This document shows positions 1 through 11,019 of a stretch of 64,000 bases of DNA, one piece after another. Origin of the DNA: Paraspadella gotoi (taxonomy: Eukaryota > Chaetognatha); assembly GCA_051294375.1 (NCBI GenBank), contig CM119269.1:8429225-8493224 (forward strand), read 5' to 3'. The first letter of the stretch is position 1. Each line of letters starts with the position of its first letter. The position numbers and the translations under genes are program-made. The notes beneath the pieces were generated by a model. It ran no database searches, was not told the DNA's origin, and saw only the letters and a program-made list of their open reading frames with translations.

Positions 1-1575
1 AGTTTCTAAGCCAACTAACCTCAGTTATAATGTTAATTGAATAAAGGGAGAATAAATTAATATCAAAGTTAAGAAAATAAGTACATCATGAGCCAACAAA
101 AACTATTCGTTTTAGGTATGAAGCATCGAGGAGCGAGTAAAATACTTACCTTATGAGAAAACTCCTCGAAGGCAACATATTTCGTTTGTGTTAATTAATA
201 TTCGAAAATGCGAAGGTAAACAAATCCATTTTCATCGATTCTGTTTCATTTTCATGAGTCAACAGACGAATGGAGAAGGTATGGACTCTATAATCATACT
301 CCTCCTCCTCATCTTCCTCCTCCTCCTCCTCCTCTTTCTCCCCCTCACGCGAGGTAAGGTCAACAACTTTTCTTCTTCCTCTTCCTTACGTACGTATATA
401 GTTTCTCCTCATCTTCTTTTTTCTTCTTCTTCTTTTCATTTCTCTTTTAAACTTCTGATTCTTGCTTCGAGAATCGTCCTCAGATTTTCATTTCATATCA
501 GAGGAAACAAAGATTTATTTGCAAGCCCGCCCGGCATTTATAAAAATACGGGGGTTTAGGTCAAAATAAATTTGCTAGTGTGACTAAATTACTACGACAA
601 TAATATAATTGCGAATCTAATCACTAGTTCAAAATGATTTATTTTTCGAGGAATACTTTGGTAAACTGGTAAACTGGTAAACTTTCTTTCATATGGTTAA
701 AAAAAAAAGTCAAAATTAAAATATTGAAGACAGAGTGATAATTGTTATATGTTAGTGACAGAACCGTTCAATATAAGCAGTCCCTGAGCTTCGGATCAGG
801 CTGTAACACCGTGTTACAGGCGGATTAAGCGCCTCGTCCCTCTTAACTGCGAGGCGGCCACAGGGCTAGAACCCCGGACCTTTGGGTTGGGAGGCTAATG
901 ACTTGCCACCATAATATTTAGATTATCAAAAGCTAAAATTAATAAAAACTAATAATAAAAAATTATATATGTATAAATATAACATAATATATATTGGTTC
1001 TACCAATTTCATAAATAATTTGTAATAAAAATTTTTAATGAATATTGACAAATTTAAAACTTAAAATATTAAACCTTTTAAAAAATAAGTAAGGATTTTG
1101 GGTTATAAAAAATGAAAATAAAGCATAGGCAAAAATACCCTCCAGCTTTTTTATCTGTTCAGAACTTGAGATGTTTAATTCTAGATACTACAAGTATTTG
1201 AGCGTGCATTGCAGTGCATATTAACCTCGAAATTTTAACCTTTAAACATTTCGTAACTTTTCGCTTGAGTCATCGTCATTATCATCATCATAACTGCCCG
1301 GCGAAAGTTGGCCGAAAAACGAAGTCTTTTTCCGTTTTCAAATCATCGTCATCATCATCATCATCATCATCATCACCATCATCATCATCATCTCTGAAAT
1401 CCAAGTGAGAGAGCGAGTTCACCAGATTTGTGATTTTCACGAAACCACAACAACTAAACAACGATCGACAGCAAAAGTTATAACTTTGCTTTGTTCATTA
1501 AAGTATCCAACTATTTATCAAAACTTTTTAACTATTAGTTTTATTTAAATATTGATCTCTCTTCTGAAAAAAAAA
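1..1575. other. intergenic / 5' flank of the phosphatase gene, no gene seen
   Basis: Mostly AT-rich sequence. It holds a TCC/CTC-rich triplet stretch near 296-335, one dispersed SINE-like copy (726-908, listed separately) and an ATC/TCA triplet run near 1342-1394. Open frames here are driven by the triplet repeats (runs of Ser or Leu) and show no conserved protein features. The 5' UTR and promoter of the phosphatase gene presumably lie in the last few hundred bases; no clear TATA element was identified. Confidence 0.6.
726..908 (-). repeat. tRNA-derived SINE-like repeat, family 1, copy 1
   Basis: This is one of five copies in the window of an element of about 230 bp. In the orientation used here (minus), the family has a terminal palindrome of the type TGGTGGA-n-TCCACCA, then a segment with GGTTCTAGCCC that fits a Pol III B box, then CCTGTAACACGGTGTTACAG, and ends near CACATAACAATAATTACTGT. 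This copy lacks the terminal palindrome. Calling it a SINE is an inference from the B-box-like core and the dispersed near-identical copies. Confidence 0.7.
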
Positions 1576-2735
1576 ATGACACTAAAGTCTCCTAACGCGA
1601 AACCAGTCGACGTTCTCTCTTTGGATAAAATCTGCAAAACAGGTGAATCAATTTAAGGGGAGTCAATGAAAACAAATAAATAAGTATGTACGTTTTGAAA
1701 ACTACAATATTCTTTTTTTAATTACAACTTCCCAATATTATTTATCGAAGAAAATGAAAATCACATTTTTTTAAAGCAGTTACTAAGCCCACTTTGACAA
1801 TCATTTCTAACCACTGTCGCTTAATTTACATATATTGTAGCGGTAGCATTTCATACCCCTTTGCTCATATATATACCTATCTACAAAGCGATGTAAAGTT
1901 TATAAGCTAACCCTAAACTTTGTGAGAATGAGAATCGAATATAATCATATCCCATAAGTTCAATCGACATCAAATGTGACATTACAAATGAGGAAAAAAC
2001 CTTCTCTTGACGGACCAAACAGCGTTAAGAATCGTGCCTCGATTGCGCCGGGCTAAAAATAACAAATCGTTGACAAAATAAGCGAAGGTTCAATCGCCGA
2101 ACGAAAAAGAAAGGACAGTCACATCCATTCATTAACGTCACGTCGAGAAACCTGAGCCCCACCCTCTCCTCCCCGCCCCCCCCCCACTCTATTTCAGTCT
2201 GCGCCTTCGGTGGCGACAGAAACCGAAGTCATCACGAGATCTTCTCGGGTTTGATTTTGGGCGACGCGACTGTCGCCGCCAACCTCACCAAGCTGCGAGA
2301 TTTGGGGGTCAGTTTTGGGAGGGGGGGCGGAAAGATTGGGCTTGGGCTTGATATTGGCAATTGAGTTTTAGCGGGCGGCGGTTGGGCTTGGTGGGAGTAA
2401 TTGGGTTTTAGGGAGCGGTGATTGGGCTTGGGCTTGACAGGNNNNNNNNNNNNNNNNNNNNNNNTGATTGAGCGTTGGTTTTGTGAGTCTTTACTTTTCA
2501 CTGTGAATTGCGAATTGTGACAAGATTTGAGAATAAAGTTTTCGAGCTTGGTTTTCGGGTTTGGTTAAGGAGTAACTCTTGGTTTATGAATTTTGAAATA
2601 AAGTAGGTTCGTTCGTTGCTAGGTGACGCACGTGTTGAACGTCGCTCAGAGAGATATGTTCAGCACCATCTACCGACCGGGAGAAGAAAATCCGTACGAG
2701 CATCAGGGCATCAAGTATTTGGGTAAAGAGACTAA

Positions 2736-2819
<84 letters not shown>

Positions 2820-3637
2820 TGAACACCCCTTCTTACGTCTCCCACCCAGGCATTCCCGCCGACGACGACCCTACTTTTGACCTCAGCCCGTTCTTCGAGT
2901 CGACGGCCAACTTCATCGACGCAGCACTGACCTCAGGCGGCGTCGTTTACGTCCATTGTCTCTTCGGAATCTCTCGCTCGGCGACGATAGGTCAGATTTA
3001 GTTTTTTTTATTTATTCAATTTTATTATCTTCATTTTTTAAAAATAATCTTCGCAAGTGGTGTTTAAAACCAACTGAACAGTACAAGGAGACCTTCGAAA
3101 AAGTTATTGGAATAAAGATTGTCACGCAGAAAAAGGTTGGAATGATAGAAAAGTGACAACGAATTTTCTCACTGAAGTTTTTTGTTAAAAAAAAACAACT
3201 GTTTTTGGAATATATATCGTCTCTGGAATCCCTCAGTTTTACATCATTTTGTTAGGACAGTTTTTTTTTTTCCCCGTACTTTCGTCGTGCTTCTCTTCAT
3301 TCTTTTAATTTTTTTGCCATATATTTAGACTTATTTTTCATTTTTAGTGGCTTATGAATGATGATGACTTAGAAAAATGTTCAAATATATGACAAAAAAT
3401 CGAAAAATTATTTGTTTCTCCTGAACTGATAATTCCATAATAAAAATAAGTATATATATAATAAGAAATTTTGTCATTTTCACTTTTTCAGTCGTATCTT
3501 ATCTGATGCAAAAACGCGGCCTCTCCGCTTTGGACGCAATGAGAGTTGTTCGTCTCGTGAGGAGAGTCAATCCAAACTCGGGATTCATGCAGCAGCTCGT
3601 CGACCTCCACTACAGACTTTATCCGCTGAAGGAGTGA
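1576..3637 (+). CDS. atypical dual-specificity protein phosphatase (VHR/DUSP3 type), 5 exons
   Basis: Protein phosphatase removing phosphate from Tyr and Ser/Thr. Exons are 1576-1642, 2198-2307, 2623-2722, 2850-2990 and 3492-3637. All phases join, giving 187 aa, close to the 185 aa of human VHR. Exon 2 carries the DSP entry motif 'IFSGLILGDATVAANL' and exon 3 'GVTHVLNVAQ'. Exon 4 carries the general-acid loop (ADDD, acid probably Asp98) and the P-loop HCLFGISRS, a match to HCx5R(S/T) with nucleophile Cys129 and Arg135. The start ATG follows an A-run and opens a 22-residue first exon. Donors are GTGAAT, GTCAGT, GTAAAG and GTCAGA. There is no signal peptide, membrane segment or MAPK-docking rhodanese domain, so it is an atypical DUSP. 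Intron 3 is only 127 bp and mostly (GA)n. An N gap (2442-2464) lies in intron 2 and does not touch coding sequence. Confidence 0.93.
2442..2464. other. assembly gap (N run)
   Basis: 23 unresolved bases in intron 2 of the phosphatase gene, flanked by imperfect 'TTGGGCTTG' type repeats, which probably caused the gap. Confidence 0.99.
2731..2815. repeat. (GA)n microsatellite filling phosphatase intron 3
   Basis: A nearly pure GA run begins a few bases after the GTAAAG donor and takes up about two thirds of the 127-bp intron. The remaining 34 bases hold the pyrimidine tract and the CCCAG acceptor. Confidence 0.95.
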
Positions 3638-3889
3638 AACGACGAGGTGGAGACGTCTGACTCTATTCTTTATAGGAGCAAAATAATTTTACTCTCTCCT
3701 TGAAAGGAGCAAACTGGTCATAAGCAGAACGATCTCGATTATAAAAAAAGAAAATAATCATAAAATCCCATTTTCTAATGACAATCCTTAGTTGTTTTAT
3801 TTTTTTCATTTGACTGTTGTTTACGATTGACATGAATTAACCTGATCTAATTTTTTGTCTTTTTTTTAAATTGTGAACGTTGTCATTAA

Positions 3890-3895
3890 TTTATT
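3890..3895 (-). promoter_or_regulatory. poly(A) signal AATAAA (minus strand) of the convergent low-complexity gene
   Basis: TTTATT on the plus strand reads AATAAA on the minus strand, about 175 bp past the stop codon of the 4070-6113 gene. It lies 14 bp from the plus-strand AATAAA at 3910, so the two convergent transcripts probably overlap at their 3' ends. Confidence 0.45.
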
Positions 3896-3909
3896 GTCAT
3901 TATGAGATA

Positions 3910-3915
3910 AATAAA
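3910..3915 (+). promoter_or_regulatory. poly(A) signal AATAAA of the phosphatase gene
   Basis: AATAAA lies about 270 bp downstream of the phosphatase stop codon and is followed by a T-rich stretch. Confidence 0.5.
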
Positions 3916-4069
3916 GCTCTTCATTCTTGATACTATTTTTTTTTCCAAAACTGACCTTTCACGTAAAAAAAAATAAAAGTTTAAAACAGAGAAATAAAAA
4001 CTATAATTAAGACATATTGTTTAACAAAGGTATGTAAAAAAATAATAAATTAAACATTCGCTCCTCCTC

Positions 4070-6113
4070 CTACTCATTTTTCTCCACAGCCTCCAACAAG
4101 TTGTTTAATATTTCCATGACGACTTGATGATGATCACTTTCTTCGCCTTCGTCTCTTTTCGATTCGGATAATCTCTTCGCTGTCGTCACAGAAACTTCAT
4201 TGGTGAGACGAGACGAAGTCACAGTCGTTATTGGTTCCTTTTCAGAAGAAACTGTCTTTCGCGATGCAACAGTGAGACTCGCTGACTCTGGAATCAACTC
4301 GAGTTTCTCTTCAACAGATTCAGCTCCAGAATTGAGTTCGTCAGTCGTCGTTGTCGTCCTTCCCTCGCCTTCCGCAAGCGAAATATCGTCCGAGAAATCA
4401 GGCGGTGCCTGGTCAACGGCGATCGTCAAAGGCGGTTCGTCAGGCGAACACGATTTTAAATCTTTCTTCAATTTTCGCTCTGAAATCGATGGGGATCGAT
4501 CAGACGATGACTCAACCAACGACGATACGAGTCGGACGGTTGAATCGGATTGAGTTTCACTTGCAACATTGTCATCAACAATCGCCGTTTGTGAAGTTGA
4601 CGGCGTAAGGATCGCGTCCACACGATCTTCATGTCCCGTCGCCGTCGCTGGCGCTTTGTCCTTTGTTTCCACGACCTCTTCCAACGCCTTTGTGGAAGAT
4701 GCTGCAGATTTTGTCGCCTTGTGATCGAACGACGTGACATCTTCACTTTTTCCTTTCGGTGAATCGGATTCAGTGATTTCGTTCGCTTCGTGATTTCTTT
4801 TTCTGTCATCATTCGAAGAAGCAATTACTGTGTCATTAATTGAGGCGAGATTTTCCATGGATTTATTTTCATTTTCCATGGATTTATTTTCATTTTTATC
4901 ACAAGACGTAAAATCTTTAGTTATGTCACCCTGTATGACGTTTTCAGTTTTTTCGCTAGATGCGACTTTTTCTATTTTATCGCACGATGTAAAATTGTCG
5001 CTTTTACCACTTGGTTTTAGGATATTAGCTTTATTTTTCGATGTGTCGTTTTCAATTTTAGCACAAATTGTCACATTTCCGTCACTGGGTGTGATAATTT
5101 CCGCTTTATCAATTAGTTCATTGTTTTTAGTATTATCACAATGGGTCATAGTTTCAGTAGGAGAACTTGGCATAACGTTTTTCGTTTTATCGCACGACGT
5201 ATCGTTTTTGGATTTATCACAAGACGTCACATCATCCGATGCATCACCAGTAGTTCCATTATTTGTTTCATCACTAGAAGCATCGATTTTTTCACGCAAT
5301 GTCACGTCGTCGTAGTTACTTTCAGTTACTTGACTCGGCGACACTGTTTGATCTTCTACACTCGACGCAAGATCTTTTGATTTTTCAGCCGAGACCGAAA
5401 TTTCCGGTTGTGCGAAGATAGTTTTCGTTTCGTCGTCAACGTCGTTTTCTTGAGTTTGATCAACCACGGACTTTTGTCTGGTCATCAAGCGACCGCCGCG
5501 ACCTCTCCCGCGTCCCGAGGAAGAGCGAGGTCGCATCCTGAGTAACAAATGAACATAACGAGGGTGAGCATAACTTGTGGGTTTAACTTAAAGGTAGCCT
5601 TTCTCAAGGTGGGTCAAAAATTTTATTACTTAGCACCTGCTCAAACGAAAATTTATACATTTTTTAAAAAAATTAGTATAGTAACATCACTCTATACCCT
5701 ATACATTAATTGTCTAATATTTTTTTTAAGAATTTAAAATTTTTTTTAAGAATTTATTATTTTTAAGATCAGAAAGTTGCCTTCCCAAAGTATAAATTGT
5801 TTTTATGTTTTGATCATAATTGGGTAAAAAAAGAAAAAACATTTAAAATTATCATCGTCATCATCTTTTGATAATTTCATTCGTTTTTTTCCCTTAATTT
5901 TGACAAAGAAAACGTAACAAGAATAGCATTAATTTTTTTTTCTTAATTTTTTCTACCTGTGAGTAGACATCAAGACTAAAGTTTTGATTTTTATTTCAAA
6001 GTAGAGTTCCCCCCATCCCGGGTTCCTTTCACTCACAAATGTTGAATTCTGTGACAAACTTCGGGATCTCCTTCGTACAAGCAATCGTTGATCATGATGA
6101 GGGGGATCGAAAC
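4070..6113 (-). CDS. low-complexity acidic Ser/Thr/Lys-rich protein, 3' two exons (5' incomplete)
   Basis: The terminal exon is 4070-5536: a TTGTTACTCAG acceptor precedes GATGCGACC, so the in-frame upstream ATG is probably not the start. An upstream exon at 6037-6113 (TTTTTACCAG acceptor, GTGAGT donor) joins in phase and adds about 25 residues, 'IPLIMINDCLYEGDPEVC'. The terminal exon starts with an RG-rich patch (GRGRGRGG), then a region of imperfect repeats around 'DVTSCDKxKN', a run of Asp/Glu/Ser/Thr, and ends in a short amphipathic stretch (VVMEILNNLLEAVEKNE). No catalytic domain is visible. A further upstream exon may lie at about 6518-6612, ending in a GTGAGT donor in the right phase ('PLDIMDPQR'), but its acceptor sits beside a (CCGT)n run and is doubtful. 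I do not recognise the protein. It converges on the phosphatase gene. Confidence 0.6.
5575..5830. repeat. dispersed AT-rich repeat, shared with 36278-36560
   Basis: The stretch 'AGGTAGCCTTTCTCAAGG...GCACCTGCTCAAACGAAAA...TTTTTAAAAAAATT...TTATTTTTAAGATCAGA' reappears with the same order and spacing at 36278-36560, immediately downstream of XK-like gene B. It lies in the intron of the low-complexity gene. No coding capacity is seen. Confidence 0.7.
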
Positions 6114-6599
6114 CTGGTAAAAAAAAAATAGATTATTGTAGTTTTTGGGCACCGACTTAGAATTCATTACTCATTTCGCTAATTAATTAGTTAATTATTT
6201 AGTTTCGAGATCCTCTAAGGAATTTTGGCGCTATTTTACGAAAGAAACCAATTCCTTTCCTTATTTTATAAATTCTAATTTGATCTAGAAATATTAAACT
6301 CTGATATTTAACATTATCTCCTACTCCTAAATCCCTAACCCTAATCCCTAACCTTACGCCTATCCCAAACCCCTATTAAATGTAGTAGTTACGATTCATT
6401 CAATGTTTTAGAATGTTTTAGAATTTGGTTAAAGTTGTTTTTTTTTTGTTTTTTTTTTCAACGAGAGTTTGGAATCGTCAATTGCACACACGGCATCCGA
6501 TTCCTCGCCCTCGTCAGAACTCACTCGTTGCGGATCCATGATGTCCAGGGGTGGATCGCGCAGGGAACTTCGAGGCCGAATTCCGGCCGCGCAGCCGGT

Positions 6600-6830
6600 C
6601 TTCAAGGGCGGACGGACGGACGGACGGAGAGAATGGAGCGAGTGAGAAAAGAATATTTGGAGAGAGAAAACAAAAAAAGAAAAAAGAAAAAAGTAAAGAA
6701 AAGGGAAAAAAGAGAAAAAATCAAGGAAAGATGAGAGGAAAAAAACAAAACAAAAAAAAAAAGAAAAAAAATAGAATAAAAGAAAAAAATTTTAAAAAGA
6801 AAAGAAAAAAATAAAAAAATAAGTTTATTA
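6600..6830. repeat. GGAC tetranucleotide run followed by an AAAG/AAAAG-rich tract
   Basis: A short (GGAC)n block near 6610-6630 is followed by about 200 bases of A/G-rich sequence. The Lys/Glu-rich frames reading through it are repeat artefacts. Confidence 0.8.
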
Positions 6831-7299
6831 AAATTTATTCATAGCCCTGGAGCTGTTTTAATTTTTGTAGTAGAAAAATAAAATCGGAATGTCGCGCCGG
6901 AAAATGTTTAGTACTGATTGTGATATGTACTAATATGTAGTAATACTGAGTCGATGATTAGTTTTATCGATGTTGTTTCAGGAATCAAATTGATTTTGTC
7001 GATTGACAAACTCTTTCATCATGAAATCTGGAAGAATATCAGAAAATTTCGCGACAAAATAACCAATAACCAAAAAAAAAAAAAAAAAAAATCGAGGAGT
7101 CAATGGTGTTGAATGTGGCATCGATCTGGACGCATTTCCAGATGATCACGTGATTAATTAAGTATGTGACGTATGCACGACAAGCATCTAATCATTCTCA
7201 TGGTTCAACGTTTATCTGTAAAATATTTAACTAAAACATTCAAGTATTGCATGAACTCATTGACTTTCTGATCACGTAACCACATTTTTATGTTATTAC

Positions 7300-7600
7300 A
7301 TAACTGTACAATTATGAAACATATATACTAGCAGCGTTCAATGATTATAATTTTATGCAAAATATTCACTACATTGACTTCGTAAAACGTAAGTTATATA
7401 CATCAGTTACAAGGCGTTGTCTTTCGGCTTATATAATTAGATATTTACGTATCGGAATAACTATCAGTCAAAAAAATGCAGTATGAGTTTAATAGTGAAC
7501 ATTTAATGCGTAAATAGGACAGATCCACGGACAGATCAACAGACAGACCAATCGACCGAGCGACCGAGCAATAGAGTTGCATCGCGGGTTCTCACGGCTA
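7300..7600. mobile_element. degenerate Helentron/pearl-like fragment (ACGG/ACAG-type block and GAGTTGC end)
   Basis: About 300 bases of AT-rich sequence lead into a degenerate tetranucleotide block (GACAGATCCACGGACAG, GACCGAGCGACCGAG) and then 'GAGTTGCATCGCGGGTTCTC'. The same order, with a better preserved end, occurs at 9795-9872 and, reversed, at 41810-41862. The family assignment rests on this shared structure and is tentative. Confidence 0.45.
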
Positions 7601-7695
7601 TGAGAGATGTTTTCAACAACTTTGGGCATCTCCTTAAAATTTTGTGCAGATCTTTGACGCATTTGCTGAAGCAGCAGCCAATCCTTCTGCGCCAT
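7592..7695 (-). CDS. possible short coding exon (MAQKDW...), unassigned
   Basis: The minus-strand frame from ATG at 7695 encodes 'MAQKDWLLLQQMRQRSAQ' and continues for about 35 residues to a GTGAGA that could be a donor. The composition looks protein-like and it would be a natural first exon for the minus-strand gene ending at 4070. However, the GTGAGA donor leaves phase 1, while the nearest candidate exon needs phase 0. The far end overlaps a repeat element. Treat as speculative. Confidence 0.2.
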
Positions 7696-7923
7696 CGTCG
7701 ACGCCTTGTTTCAGGGGGCGTCTACGGCGTGGTCAGCGGCGGCGGCGGCGCGGGGTCGGAGGCGGCGGCGGCGTCCACGGAAGGACGAAACAAATTCTTG
7801 TCTTTTTTTCTCTCTTCGTTTTTCCGCAAGAAAAATAACTTGATTTTTTTTTAATTTTGTTTTTTTTTTCTTTACTAGTTTATCTCTTTTCCGAGTTTAA
7901 AGTGAAGAAGTGAAAAAGTGTAT

Positions 7924-8220
<297 letters not shown>

Positions 8221-8344
8221 TTGATTTTCATGTAGAGCAGATGATTGTGGTGAGAGATGAGATCAAAATCTTTGCCTTCGAAAATCCCCGACGATACTCT
8301 TCCTCCTCCTCCTCCTCCTCTTTTTCCATTTCCAAAGCCGACAA

Positions 8345-8645
8345 CATGATCCCTCATGACCAACAGTCTCTACAGCATTTCACCATCACACCTGTCACCA
8401 TTATCCCTCATGACCAACAGTCTCTACAGCATTTCTCCATCACTGCCGACACCTGGATCCTTCAAGACCAACAGTCTCTACACCATGATCCTTTATGACC
8501 AACAGTCTCTACAGCATTTTCCCATCACTGCCAACATCATGACTCCGCATGAGAGACAGTCTCTTCAGCATTTCCCCATCACTGCTGACATAATGACCAC
8601 TATGATGGACAGTCTCTACAGCATTTTCCCATCAAAACCGACACC
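8345..8645. repeat. minisatellite, about 6 copies of a ~50-58-bp unit
   Basis: The unit is roughly 'GACCAACAGTCTCTACAGCA' followed by 'TTTCCCCATCAC' and a variable 20-25 base segment. Copies begin near 8357, 8410, 8466, 8497, 8552 and 8606, with length variation between units. Plus-strand frames read repeats such as DQQSLQHF, but the unit length is not a stable multiple of three and the frame breaks, so I do not call a gene. Confidence 0.8.
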
Positions 8646-8996
8646 ATGACATCATAATTGCACACCGCATTTGTGCATCAGATCGTTCTATCTCAGAAGG
8701 ACCTTTGCTCAGCCGAAATTATAAGTCACAACCCTATCGAAGACGTTATCTGTTCTTTCTCTGTCAAAAGCAACTACATCAGCAACATCGCCATTGCAGT
8801 TGGATTGAATTGCTGTTTCGGAATCTTTCTTGCTTTGCACTTGTTCATTAGTACTCATTAACACTTTTATTATCATCATCGTCATTATCATTATCATCAT
8901 CATCATCATCTAAATCATCATCCTAATCTCAGACAATTCCCTCTTCTCGTATTTTCGCACGTTTTGTTGGTTCACTCCCACAACCTGATTTTCAAT

Positions 8997-8999
<3 letters not shown>

Positions 9000-9045
<46 letters not shown>
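9000..9045. repeat. (CT)n microsatellite
   Basis: Pure CT run interrupted once (TTTGTCTCTC). Confidence 0.95.
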
Positions 9046-9049
<4 letters not shown>

Positions 9050-9794
9050 TTTTTTAATATCAGTAATTTTTTGATTTTATAAAAAATAAGTAAATATGGT
9101 AGTCAGTATTTCAAAAAATAAAAGAAGTTATAAAATTATTAAAATTGAGAAAAATCAACAGACCAGTAGCTATTAAAAGTATCATGAACAATAAATTTAA
9201 AATTATGTTTATTATGCAAAAAAAACATTCAAAATAATAATTTTTTTAATATAATTCATTTTATAAGTTATTTATTTTCTATGTCAAAACATAATCATTA
9301 AAAACTTACTATATAATATATATATAATATATATAATTACTTTATAAAAAACTGTAATTGAAAAAAATTTATTACCCTTTTTTTGTGTAGACCAAAGGTC
9401 CGGAAACGTATCCCACGACATCTCATTTTTGTGCACTCAGTGTAAAAAGTAACCTAGAAGTGAGGAATGAACATCACTGTACTAATGAACATTTATGTAT
9501 TAAAAAATTTTAATTTTTACGCCGTAGGCAATATTTATACATAGTACTAATCAAATAGATGTTAAAATTTCAAAATAGTAAGATTTGTAAGATTTTTTTT
9601 GCAGATTTGGATTCGTCATGAGAAGTTCATGGAAGAAATATAACTCTATTTTCAATATTTTTTCATTAAGTTAGTCAAATATCAGAAAAACCTATAATGA
9701 TAGTAAAATATACCAACTGCGAAAATTAAAAAAATGTAAAATTAATAATTTTATAATTCAGCATTGTCGAAATTACAAACATTAAAGATATAAG

Positions 9795-9875
9795 TGAGAC
9801 AGACTGACGGACCGACCGAACGAGCAGAAACTAACTTAAATAGAGTCGTTTCGCGAGTACTCGCGACGCAACTAA
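9795..9875. mobile_element. Helentron-like terminus with tetranucleotide block and 16-bp palindrome
   Basis: 'GACAGACTGACGGACCGACC' is followed by 'GAGTCGTTTCGCGAGTACTC' and 'GCGACGCAACTAA'. The sequence TCGCGAGTACTCGCGA (about 9849-9864) is a perfect 16-bp palindrome. The same arrangement, reversed, is at 41810-41862 ('TTAGTTGCGCCGCGAGTACT' then a GGTCTGTC block). A palindrome near an end beside an ACGG-type microsatellite is a known Helentron/pearl hallmark; the assignment is an inference. Confidence 0.45.
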
Positions 9876-10084
9876 AAAAAAAAAAAGTAAAAAGATCGAA
9901 TTCAAATTCATGACTGAGTTCTTTTGTTTATTTCCCGCGCGGTAACCGCCCTTCCACCTTCCACCTCCACCTCCATCTCCCAAGGGGGGGGGGTTAGGGG
10001 GCGGTGTTGGGATCGAGATGGTTCAGTTTTCGGTTCGGGGTTTTTTTTTTTCCCTTCGAATCAAAAAGCACGAGCGAATCTTCG

Positions 10085-10093
10085 GCATTAAGA

Positions 10094-10124
<31 letters not shown>

Positions 10125-10330
10125 CGTCGACATCGGGCTCGATCTTCTTCAGCTTCCAAAACAATAATATTACCGTCATGGGCGTCATCATTATCGTCGT
10201 CGTCGTTGGCGTCGTAATCAGCATCATGCTCGTCATTGTCATTTCCGGTCTTTATTGGTAACTCTGTCATTGTCGTAATCGTCATCTTCCTTATCATCTT
10301 GTCTTCTTCTTTGTCATCGTCATCTTCGTG
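10085..10330. repeat. GTC/ATC triplet-rich region
   Basis: Long runs of GTC, ATC and CGT triplets. Frames encode poly-Ser or poly-Asp or hydrophobic V/I stretches in different registers, which is typical of triplet repeats rather than a gene. The remaining interval 8660-11000 is AT-rich with no gene seen. Confidence 0.75.
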
Positions 10331-11019
10331 ATCTTTGTTAAATGTGAATTTAGTTTTTCCTTTTCGACGATCATGTGATTTTCTTTGTTAGAAATCTTTA
10401 TAAATAAATAAAAGCTTTTTCTCTGTTTGGCTACATAATTTAAATTCGGATATCCTTACTTGCTCGGGTTTTTTCAGTTTTGTTTTGTTTTGAGAAACGT
10501 TATTAAGTCGGGTTATTTTGGGACAAGATTGAAATAATAAATTGAAAAAATATTTTAAGAAACATAATTCTCAAAACTTAATTTCGAATATAAACTCGGT
10601 TGGCGGACAAAAGAAAAAAAATATTAAAACTTTGAATTAAAAAGATAATAAGAAACATCAAAGATGAGGTTATTTTTAAACATTAATTTTTAAAAAAAGA
10701 TGGAAAAAGAATTTAATTTTCTTTCCCATCAAGAAAAGATATATCATTGAGAACAATAGAAGAATGACGCCATTTTTTTGGAATAGATCTTACAGAAAAA
10801 AATAAAGAACAGGAAAAATTTCCTAAATTTCGTTTTACAATCTATTTTATGTTTTAATTAATTTAAAACTTGAGTTTTAATTGAATTTTCATAACTGGAA
10901 ACTTTTTTGGTTTTAATAATTCAGGTTCATGAAGGTGATAAACGTTGCTTTATGAAAAAAAAAGGCATAATTTCTGCTGATAACTCCAAACGTCTTCAAG
11001 GTTAGGGATAAGATCAAAA

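Noticed and set aside
188-559. 123-codon plus-strand frame near the window start
   Set aside because: Leu/Ser-rich because of CTC/TCC/TTC triplet repeats; no protein features.
8356-8649. Repeat protein reading MTNSLYSISPS / DQQSLQHF
   Set aside because: Derived from a 50-58-bp minisatellite whose unit length varies, so the frame changes; no flanking exons.
10004-10261. Plus frame with poly-Ser and a valine/isoleucine-rich helix
   Set aside because: Comes from GTC/ATC triplet repeats; other registers of the same repeat give equally long frames.
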